Shown: piece by piece, positions 1 through 9,495 of the stretch | How the letters are laid out: every line of letters begins with the position of its first letter | Position numbering within the stretch: position 1 is the first letter of the stretch | DNA from: Venturia oleaginea | Taxonomy: Eukaryota; Ascomycota; Dothideomycetes; Venturiales; Venturiaceae | Length of the DNA stretch: 64,000 bases | NCBI GenBank assembly: GCA_013176395.1 | Contig: JABMLP010000009.1 | Span: forward strand, 868,001 to 932,000 | Reading direction: 5' to 3' | Notes under the pieces: model-generated | Database searches by the model: none | The model's input: only the letters and a program-made list of their open reading frames with translations | What the model was told of the DNA's origin: nothing | Translations under genes and position numbers: made by a program

Positions 1-125
1 AGCGTATTCTTGGTGTAAGTTATCAGTGTCGTTGACGTAACCACTTTGAGGTCACCTTTGATGCTACCTTTGAGGATATCTTTGAAGCCATTTTGAAGCT
101 GTATACATACGATTTTGGAGTCACA

Positions 126-369
126 ATGCGGCTGCGGCATAAGGAGCTTTCACGAGATGAACGGAATGAGGTTCTTACCCTCCCACCTTGCAGGCTTCAA
201 ATACAAGCAAATTCAAGACTTTTTCCAGCAGAAGAAAGGCAAAGAGGTTACTAGTCGTCAGATCCAATGGGCTATTGAACACGGTCATCCTACGCCGCAG
301 AAAAAGGGACATTGTGGTGCTAAAAGGTTTCTTTCAGAAGAGGACGTTGACTTACGTCAACTATACTGA
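126..369 (+). pseudogene. Tc1-like transposase N-terminal HTH fragment
   Basis: The frame starting at 126 gives a charged start (MRLRHKELSRDER) and then shifts frame near 180 into a segment containing HLAGFKYKQIQ and SRQIQWAIEHG. This is the helix-turn-helix that reads the terminal repeats in Tc1-family transposases. Translation ends at 367-369, just before the terminal repeat. The DDE catalytic domain is absent, so only about 80 of roughly 350 residues remain and the protein cannot transpose. The frameshift and truncation mark it as dead. Confidence 0.6.
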
Positions 370-376
370 TAGCTTA

Positions 377-1484
377 ACGTGTTTCACCATTCACTTGGCC
401 ACCCCACTCACTTGGCCACCCAACCAAAAAGTCTAATCCCTTCGTACAATTATCGCGATAATGTCAACACCAACCCCCGGATCGGCTTGCAAAGAGGCTA
501 GACTACTTCTTGCGAAGCAGAGCTTTCAAACGAATCCAAATTCAAGTCAACGTCAAATCTCAGCGTTGTACGATATTCCTCGATCTACACTTCAGTCTCG
601 TCTTCAAGGTGGTAAATCATGAAGCGAATCTAACCACCATAAGAGAAAGTTACAAATACATGAAGAGCAGGCTCTGGTTCAGTGGATCCTAGACCTTGAT
701 CGACGAGGATTTCCGCCCCAAATTATCGACATACGACGAATGGCAAACGCTTTACTCGAAAAACGCGGTAGGAATCCTCCACCGTCATTTGTCGGGAAGA
801 ACTGGGTATCCCGCTTCATCAACGCTCAGCCGGAGCTTTGTACGAAGTGGAATCGTAAATTCCATTCACAGCGTGCAAAATGCGAAGATCCAGCGACAAT
901 CAACGCGTGGTTTCAGCGTATTGAAGTGACGCCCTCACCAGCAGGTACACCCCATGGAGTAGCGCCACAGTGGACGTCAGAAACTCCTCGTACGATAGCT
1001 CAGCTTTAGCAGCAGGCTCAGCTCGTCCGAAATATTCTTCATCGCCAATCTCAGAGCCCAAGTAGTCAAGCAATTGGTCAACTCATCAAAGGATGTCAAG
1101 TCGCAATGAATTCAGCAGTAATACTTGCAGAAGAGAATAGGAAGCTTCGTACAGAGAACCAACGACGAAAACAGAAGCAACAGTATCGTAGACGATATAT
1201 TGCATATGGAGGCGTTTTACAAGCTCAACAGGGTCAGTTCTTGGTCGAGGGATGCGAAAATAACTCTAGAGATAGTGTTCAAGATCAGGAAGTCGTCGTA
1301 CGACAGCGAGCATTACCAACATGTAGTGGCTGCGGTATTCAAGGTCATAAGATTAATCGAAGCCCAAATACGTAAAGAATGTATTGTTAGAATTATTTTA
1401 ATAAAAGCTGTATTGGTGGGAGGTTTATCGCACGATGACTTGAGATTTAGTGGTTGGGGTGGCCAAGTGAGTGGTGAAACACAT
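377..1484 (+). mobile_element. pogo/Fot1-like non-autonomous element with TA target duplication
   Basis: The ends are inverted repeats: the left end at 377 reads ACGTGTTTCACC followed by a TCACTTGGCCACCCC block, and the right end at 1452-1484 is its complement with few changes. The element is flanked by TA at 375-376 and 1485-1486, the duplication expected of Tc1/mariner/pogo insertion. The left end carries the CACTTGGCCACCC block twice in tandem. The 1108 bp element is far shorter than an autonomous Fot1-type copy (about 1.9 kb) and sits inside the right terminal repeat of the Tc1-like relic. Confidence 0.8.
461..1375 (+). pseudogene. pogo-family transposase remnant lacking the DDE domain
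   Basis: One frame of 305 codons runs from ATG 461 to TAA 1373-1375, interrupted by TGA at 620-622 and TAG at 1007-1009, both of the C-to-T kind. Before the second stop it encodes a CENP-B/Tc5-type DNA-binding region (LDLDRRGFPPQ, FVGKNWVSRFI, KWNRKFHSQRAKCED). Soon after NAWFQRI it passes directly to the basic C-terminal tail typical of fungal pogo transposases. The DDE/DDD nuclease domain that should lie between is missing, so this is an internal-deletion derivative that could only move with help from a full copy. Confidence 0.75.
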
Positions 1485-1501
1485 TACACCAAGAATACGC
1501 T

Positions 1502-2436
1502 GAATAAGCAGAATAATAACTACATTTAGATTACTGCATTGACCACTGCAAGGGTGGCTACCAGGGTGCCAATTAACGTTTATTTTCCCTCATACCATAG
1601 TACCCCTAGATCCACCGCGGTTCCTCGCGGAGGCTCGCTCCGTCTTCCTACCCACCCATCCGTTCAGCCTCTCCAATCGAATCATTCCCCACCAGCACCA
1701 ATCACAGGAAATCAAAAACTCCCGAGCCAATTGCACATGCAGTTGAAGGAAGCTATAACGAGGTAAGTAATGTTTTCGCACCAATGAGGAGGAGTGGTCT
1801 GTGAAGGATGGGGTGGAGTGGAGTTACGGACCGAGAGAACGAAATACGTGATATCCGGCCCTCCCGGCGTTCTGATATGCTATGAGGATTCCTCTTGGTG
1901 ACACAGGTTTTTGCGGGGAAGAGATCGTCGGCAACAGCGGGACAGATGTACGATTTGCACTGGGTTCGGCCTGGTCTTTCTTTCCGTCGGAAGAAGAACC
2001 TTAAATTCTAAAGTTTCTTCCAACGGCAAGTACGAATTTGCCATATTTGTTATCGATAGGATGTAAGAAACGATTCGGACACGTGAATTTTGGGGGAGGG
2101 TACCAAGCATTATCCAGATTCCAAAAAAAATAACTAAATCGATTACAAATGGCGCAGCACTGCCCTAAGTATATTACCCAAGAGCAGCCGAAGCACCGCA
2201 AACGCCGATGTCTCCAGCCCCACCACCAATTTGTGCCCTACATCAATATCGACCGGGAGCCGAAACCCTTGAACGCCACCCATAACTGATGATACTATGT
2301 ACAGTAAGATCGACGTGACAATCATCCGCTTTTAGCGTCCTACCCCAGGTCCCTCTTTCTTTGCCCTCGTAAACTCGTCGAGCAGCCTCAGCATCGCTCC
2401 TGAAATGAAATTCGTGGTATTTACAGAGAAAGATGA
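1502..2436. other. intergenic, no gene seen
   Basis: I see no open frame with family features or splice-supported exons here. The stretch lies between the transposon nest and the 3' end of the OPT transporter and holds only short overlapping frames. Confidence 0.5.
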
Positions 2437-5086
2437 TCAGTGACCCTTTCTGTTGGATAAACCTGGGTCGCGCATGCAGTAATCGTAGTTGCCTGGCGGA
2501 AAGTTAGTTCATGAACTTGAGGTTACTGCAAGAAGCGAATCGTGCTTGAGACTGACCTTTTTGATGATTATTACCCCAGTAAGGTGGAAATGGAACATTC
2601 TTACCGCCAGCGCCGAAGACACTAAAGGTAAGGATGAAATTCATGACGCTGGTTCCACCGTCCAATCCGGCAGAGAGGATATAGTTGTACTTAATGAACC
2701 AGTCGGGTCGGTATCTCCTAAGGTAGAATTGGGTGAAGAATCCGATGATGTAGTACATAAGGAAAGCGCTGTGGGTTCCGTGAGACAGCGCGCCAAAGGC
2801 TGCACAGATAATCGCCGTGTTCCAGTAGTCGAGCTTGAGCTTTGGGAAAAACTTATGAATGATCCAGAATGGAACGGGAGCAGCGAAACCTATTATAAAT
2901 CCCAGGGGTACCCACTGATATTTAGTTCCAAAGCTGAACATGTATTTCGCGAGGCCTCCCCAAGCAATAGCTGTGGTGTTGAAACTTTGAAGCACTGTGA
3001 ATTGATTAGAATGTGTTCAATTTTTCCGCAAGGTGTCAACTTACTTTGACCGGACCAAACGTTGGTACCCTGAATGGCCATCAAGATCTCTCTCTTCTCA
3101 GTCGTAATCTTCTGCATCATAACGTATGAAGTCAGGCATCCAACCGACGTGCCAACCATCTGCATGGTAAAGGTACACCTGGGTGAAAGATGAGCGTATT
3201 GCCCAAGCTTAAGATCACTCAGCATATGCTTAGCCTGGTACAAGGAGTTGAAGCTGTACGTTGAGAAATACATATTCGCAATCGGCTTTCCTGGGATAAG
3301 ATAGGCGCCAATCATCTGCATGAAAGGCTGCACGGACAGGGAGAACCCAAACATAGCTGTCAATGCGGAGAAAAAGACCACCGAGACCGTCGAAATAAGA
3401 CAGGCAACGAAAAAGCCCCACCATGGGAGAGTAGTTTCTGCCACATAGATGGCTATCAATCCAGTGGCAATAGAAGCAACCCAGATGGCGCCGAACCACC
3501 AAGTTGGTATGTCCTTGTACGACTGCATGAGAGCAAAATGTGGATCAATGGCTTCAGCCTCTTCTCGAGTGTACTCTTTATTGGTGTTTTGCCAGAATTT
3601 CCATTTCCAGGTCCATGGCTTCATGAAAACCACGAGATTCTCGACTGAGATGAAATCCCAAGCGGTTTTGATGTCGTTGTAATGCCAGATGAGCATATGC
3701 GATATAGTTGCTGCAATAGCAACGTTGATGGTGATTTTTGACAGAGCATAACTGCCGGATAACCAAGGAAGACCAAATTTCTTGATGAGGGCGGGATCAA
3801 CAGTCATGGTGCTGTCAAGAATCTTCTTCACGTCGTATGGGATATACTTTTTCGGGGTCGATTTGACGTCGAAGAGCATGGGCGAAATGAATGGAAAGCT
3901 CCGTGCCCTCCACGTGTCGCTGTAGAAAAGTCCCATGTATAGGAAGATTGAGATGAAATATCCGACAAACTCGTTGAATAGAGTCTGGAGTGGCACCCAC
4001 ATGGGATTCTTACCACCGCCAATCATTTGCCAATCCAAGGAGACGGAAAGAACACCAAGACCTTCGTTGGCCATAGATCCACCAAATAGATTGGTGGTGA
4101 ACAGGCTCGTTCTGTTGGTCAGGCAGAAAAGCGATATGCCACCAAGTATAGGCACTGCCTGATGATTAGCCTAGGCGAATCTAGACCAGTGGAATGCAAT
4201 ATCCGACTTACTGATATATGAGGGGAAAACCTGCCAACAGAAGATGATGGCGAAAGAAACATAAAAGTACTTCATACGTGCAGCAGAAGACTTCTTATCG
4301 CGATGAAGGGTTTCAAGAAGTGTCGCAACAGGAAGATTCGATGGCCACCTGAAAATGGTCAGATACTAGTAAGCACCAACACATATGCCATTACTTACAG
4401 CATTTTCGTAGGGTGTACAAGCGTACTGCGGAGAAGACCAGCTACTCCATAACCCAGCATTTGTGCAGAAAATATCAAGGCTAGGCCTATAATCGGTGTC
4501 GGATTAATATCATAGAAAAGCTTTTGGACCGCAAGCGTAATCATGGCTTCTGGCGTTGCTGCTCCTGAGCCAGCCATGATCACAATGGCAGCCTGTTCTT
4601 TCGAATTGAACTTGTTGGCGGTTAGAAAGATATATCCATGCATTAATAGGGACACCAACATACTGGAAATGGATTCAAGAAACGGCCTATCCGCCCTCTC
4701 CTCGGGAGCAACTTCTCGCAAGCCATGCCAAGGACATAACTGAGAACAACCAGGAAAACAAGATGAATGTGTACTGGTTGAGGTTTAAAGGTGTTGATGG
4801 TCGTCGTGGCAGATCCAAAAACGGCGAGGCCACATCCTAAAAACCACGTTCGAAACGTCCAAGGCGATAATGATGGGTCGTCCTCTGCAAGAATGACCTC
4901 CGTGACCAAGTCCTTTGCTGTCTCTACTGGGGTTCTGTATATCACCTCAGAGTCTTCATCTGATGCCAGGCCGGTGTCGAACTGCCGTATTGCAGTGCCT
5001 ATAGCGTCCTTCTCGCTCTCGATGTATTCAACCTGCTCGTTTGAGCATTCACTCGAGGAGTCCTTGGGCGTTTTGTTTGGAGCCAT
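2437..5086 (-). CDS. OPT-family oligopeptide transporter
   Basis: Predicted 791-residue membrane protein importing small peptides (or glutathione-like substrates) with protons, probably at the plasma membrane. Six exons join in frame: 5086-4664, 4610-4399, 4348-4212, 4154-3045, 2994-2557 and 2492-2437, with introns of 50-64 nt. The family block NPFPFNSKEQA follows the first transmembrane segments. Later come HPTKMLWPSNLP, IMPILGGIS, a long SGSYALSKITINVA region, GTNVWSGQ, AWGGLAKYMFSFG and a C-terminal PYWGNN...DYCMRDPG tail. An acidic soluble N-terminus of about 65 residues precedes the first helix. Length and order match fungal OPT proteins. The exact C-terminus could differ: an alternative acceptor near 2400 would replace the last residues. 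Substrate unknown. Confidence 0.88.
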
Positions 5087-7380
5087 CCTGGAATTGAAAT
5101 AGAAGCAAGATTGCTTGGCCTACAAGAGAAACAATGGAAGGCAAACTTCACGTAAAAGCATAGGGATTGATGAAGTAGTCGCACAAATAGAGTTGGCCAC
5201 TCATTGGCCTTGGCTTAGTCCTTTTGCCTGTCGCGGCTGCATGATGCAGATCCCCAAGGCTCTTTTAGGACGATATCTCTGCACGAAACGCGGTCGATCC
5301 CCCTGCTAGCAGCTGAAGAATAATCGATGTCAATCTAGAAGGGCAGCCACCACTCATCTTTGGCGGGACAATTTGTTCGAAAGACAGTGTGCGTAAACGT
5401 GGTACATTTGATGGCAGGATGAGCCTGTTTCCAGTTTAAAATGCCAAACCCATTCGGGCAAAATCTGATCGATTTATCGTCCGTGTGAAAGTACCTAGAC
5501 ATAGGGAAAAGGGAAATTTGAATTAATACGACCTACGACAAGGCCATCTGGTGCGGAGAGAGGGCATCCATGGACTCGTCTCGACAGGGTGTTAAGTTTT
5601 AGGCCGCCGGCAAGATTTCAAAGATATTGCAATACCATCAAATGCCTGGCCTATGCGCTAAGCCCCAGACTGGTCGTGTTTACAGCGACCAATACCGGGT
5701 CACCAGTCACAGATCAAAGTCAGGGTGGCAAAGCCGTATCCTATTTGAGTGACGGCTGTCGGTTAAGGGAACTGGCTGGAAAATTGATGGCACGAGATAG
5801 AATAGTAGGAGATACGTATACCCTCAATGTCTTGAAATTTAAGGCGTCGCGAGGGAAATAGCCACGCCTTCCTCATTCCATGCTGTCGCGCGAAAATAAA
5901 CATCGTCTTACGCGTCTCTCTGCAATTGTGGGCACGTCGGATCCAGGTCGTGCACAGAGAGAGAACGTGAAACCGGTGGTGAGAGTCCCGATCATGCATT
6001 CTGGTTGTGGAGATACACACTGGGCTGTTTCTTCGTCTGTCCAGTTAGTCCAGCTCAGGTGTTTCGCACATAGGAACTGGCCACAGGAGGCGCCGATCTA
6101 CTGAGGAACGTGCCATTCTGGAAAGGGAAAATTGTTTCCATCGCGGAAGGAAAAGCTTGTTTGTATCGGCGGTCGGCGGCCAACCGAGAGAGGGATGGAT
6201 CTTTGAAAGTACGTATGGAACAAGTGAACCAGGAGACAGCGTGAACAAGTATTGGGTCTCTAGGGGCCTTTGATGGATAGGGGTGGCAGGTTCCACCTCC
6301 ATCGTCATATCAGCGTACATCAAGCGACTTCTCTTTTTCTACATCCGAGATGGACTTTGGCCTCCAGCTGAGGAACCAAGGCAAAAGTGGTGAGAGAGCG
6401 GGCATTGAATTGCCAGCTCTATCGTCAGCATGTGAACATGGCACGTGAACATGGTTTTGTTGTGTATCGTTGTGATCCTGCGCAATCCATGATTGTTGCG
6501 GGTGACAGAGATGAGGTGCAGGTGCCAGAGGTGAGGATGCATGAGGCAAGTTAACGATTGATGAGGAGATGGAGGTGGGAGAAAGATTGCGCAAAGTCGC
6601 GACGCATCCTGAAAGAAGCAGATTGCCACACACGTGCTCCATCCATTGAGGTTAAAGAGCCTGAATGCCTAGCTTCTCTCCAAGACTCCATCAAAGACCC
6701 CAAAAAAGATCGCGTTCAGGAACATTCACGTTTGCTGATTGAACATTCGCCGCGACTAGAATATTCTCCTGGCGCAGCATTGATGCACGACATTATATTC
6801 TGTACTTTTTAATTTGCGTCTCCGGGTGTGCGAATGGCTTACTGAATTGATCTCTTGCCTTTTACCAGAAATCACCGTGGTCGTCGCATCAACACCGTTG
6901 AACAATCTTTGGAAACGTCTTGATAAGGCTAATCACATCCTTTTTGTTATTTCACTCTTCCCGAACTCTCCTTACTTGATTTAACGTTGACATTTGGAGG
7001 CTGATGGTTCGATTACGACGTTAGTCACAAAACGTTTTCTATTTCGGCCAATTTTGGAGTTACGTCATGGCCATTCACCACGACTACCAGTGATGAGAAT
7101 CGTGAGCTGGAGTCTCTGGACTATGCGAATTGGATGTGCACGTCCTAATGTGGTATTGGAAAACATTTTGGTGTTTCTGATCAGCGAACTAAAATTCTGG
7201 CAGTTCGTAAAAACATGTCACAGGTGAGGTTAGTAGGCAAAAGAAAGACACAATTAGTCAGTATCATTATCCGGACGGTATGTGACTTCATCTTACAAGG
7301 AGACTGTCGGAGAGCTGTCCACTGAAATATACATACCCTTCGCGCACTAAATATTCTCATCCCCTCAAGAATGTGCACGT
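5087..7380. other. 2.3 kb intergenic region, no gene seen
   Basis: Only short unrelated frames are present, none with recognisable motifs, good splice sites or repeats. It separates the 5' end of the OPT gene from the 3' end of VPS17 and presumably contains the OPT promoter. Confidence 0.5.
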
Positions 7381-9242
7381 CTAAAACGTCGTCTGCGCCA
7401 ATCGGCTCGCAGCATTTCTCGCGTCGATACGATCCTCGTCATCATGCTCTACCAGGCCTTTGATCCCCGTCGCTTTCCCACCTCCAGACCTCTTCCTGTT
7501 CAAATCGGTTTCAACCGGCTCTTCGCCCTCCTCGGTCACAGGTAACCCAGCCACACTACCACTCTCACTTCTCCTCACACCATCTGGCCTCCTAGAAACA
7601 CCACTCCATGCGTCACCCTTGGGTCCCTGAGAACTGGCCAAACTTGATCGTCGAGTCTTAGGATGTGCTTCTCGACCCAATCGTGACAGCCCCCCAGTCG
7701 AGTCAATAGCACGGATATCAGGTCGTACAGACTCGAGAGTAGCCAGTGTTCTACGTTCTGCCTCAATCTGGCGGATGACGTATTCCCGCAGTGCCGCACG
7801 TAGGTCGTGTCCCGTCCTGCCAAACCAACGTTTCTGTTCTTCAACCAAATTCTTCGTCATATCATCCACCTTTTTCTGCAGTCCCTCTTCCGACCGCTTT
7901 GCCTCTTCTAGCGCAGCAATTGCTTCGTCTACTTTGTCGCCTCGAACTGCACTGCTGGCGCGGATGCGATCAGCTTCCTTTAGTCTCTTTCGTGTTGTCT
8001 GTTGTGCTTGCTCTAGATCACGCATCAAGAGTTGTCGATTTGTCAGGGTCTCCTTGACGATGAATGCATCGTTGCTGTGATACGTAAGAGGATCGCCAAG
8101 AGTGAAGTTCTCCTTGGTCCCTTGTTGCATGTGGTAATCACCGACAGCGCGAATTGTGGCACCCAGCTTTCGAAACGCTTGATTGAGACCCGGGTGTCCT
8201 TCTTGTGGTGACATTTGGGACAGTGTGAGACCTAGAGTTTGTTCGGACAAACCAAGTGCTGTATTTACTCGTTAGCTTTTCGATACAGCCTCGAGCCCAT
8301 ACGGTGTACCTTTTCGTGCTTTCACCAACTTCTCCACTTTCTGGGCGGCGCTCATTGTTTCCAAATAGAACATCTTCACCATGGGTCTTGCTTCTGCCAA
8401 TTCTATCGTCTCGTCCGGAGGAGGCGCAAATTGCTTCAAGACCTTCCTTCGGACGCCAGTAGCAGGCTGCTTCCTTCTCACAACTGGGCTGTAACCAAAA
8501 TCGCTTTCCACAAAGAAAACCATCTCTTCATCCCGCATCAAAACCTCATTCCCACAAACCACATTAAGCCACCTCTGAATATTTGTCTTGACTCGATCTT
8601 CATCTTCGTCTGTCCCAGCTCCAGCTGCTGTGATTGCTGAAGGTACGGCAGGTACAAGTGCTTCTGGACAGGCAGATATCAGGTGTTCGGCGAGCTTGAC
8701 GAACTCAGTATGGGTACGGCGGACGTCGCGGAATTGGGTGGTTCGAAATCGCGGCAGATTGGTCTATTTGTGAGGATAAGCTTCTTGTACAATTGGAGTT
8801 ATGATATGTTGGATTGACGTACTGCAACATCAAATCTTATAATTGGGTCTTTGCGCCCGGTGCGCTCCAGTCCAGTGACCTTTGCGGAGAGCTTAAACTG
8901 GGCTAATTTTGGGTTCCTCCCCTTGTACCGGCTCTGGCTTGCTGGACGCTGTTGTTGTTGGGGTTGAGGCGGTACTTGCTGTCGTTGTGGTTGTTCGTGT
9001 GATTGTTGAACATTGCTGCCTTGGCCGTTGTGAGTCTCCTGGTGGACATCGAAAGGGTCGTTGTCATCGCCATTGTATTCTCTTCTTATGACTGTATCAT
9101 CATAGTGAGAGCTTGCTGGCGGTGGAGAAATGGGCTCGTCGTTGTCTGAGGGCGGGCCAAAGGTAGTCCGATTGGGCTGAGGTGAGGTTGCCCAGGGCGA
9201 GCCGCCGGAATGGTCCTCTGCAGCAACCTGAGAGTAGTCCAT
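7381..9242 (-). CDS. VPS17: retromer sorting nexin Vps17 (PX-BAR)
   Basis: 583 residues in three exons: 9242-8823, 8763-8310 and 8258-7381 (introns 59 and 51 nt, all phases consistent). Vps17 pairs with Vps5 on endosomes to form the membrane-bending half of retromer, recycling cargo to the Golgi. Residues 1-110 are a disordered Gln/Pro-rich leader. The PX domain follows (FKLSAKVTGLER, TNLPRFRTTQFRDVRRTH, ESDFGYSP), then the family signature VRRKVLKQFAPPPDE and a long helical BAR region (LTNRQLLMRDLEQAQ, coiled coil). The C-terminus is low complexity. The start at MDYSQV was chosen because Vps17 orthologues begin this way; an in-frame ATG 48 nt upstream (9290) is possible. It is divergent from MEF2. 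Confidence 0.93.
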
Positions 9243-9495
9243 ATTGGCAGGAGCAATTGGAGGAGATGTGCTAAATTGCTGTTGGTTCAATGTTCAATTG
9301 TTGTTTTGGTCCTGGTCTTGGACGGGGGGGTTTGGAAAGCTGACGTACGGAAGTGTGCTCCAGGTTCCTTTTTCGGCTGTGCTGCAAGCGAGGGAGCTTC
9401 GAAGACAAGAGCGATGGCGATGCATCAAAACTCATCTTCACATTCCTCCACCTTCGATTCACGCAACCAGCTATTTGGCCGTCGCGTTCAATGGG
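9243..9495. promoter_or_regulatory. shared divergent promoter of VPS17 and MEF2
   Basis: The 253 bp between the two chosen start codons must carry both promoters. The MEF2 frame stays open through it back to 9244, so the stretch may partly be 5' leader. No clear TATA box or other element stands out. Confidence 0.4.

Larger units (their letters stand above)
1..1501. mobile_element. Tc1-like DNA transposon relic, interrupted by a pogo-like element
   Basis: Bases 1-27 are the inverted complement, with one mismatch, of a sequence obtained by joining 365-376 to 1487-1501, which is what remains when the inserted element at 377-1486 is removed. These are terminal inverted repeats of an older element of about 390 bp within the window. 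Between them lies a fragment coding for a Tc1-type helix-turn-helix, so the relic is an internally deleted Tc1/mariner element. Its left end may extend beyond the window, so its own target duplication cannot be checked. Confidence 0.7.

Noticed and set aside
9244..9495. 84-residue N-terminal extension of MEF2 in the same open frame
   Set aside because: It would overlap the divergent promoter and the VPS17 leader, and lacks presequence character; the ATG at 9496 opens a proper mitochondrial leader.
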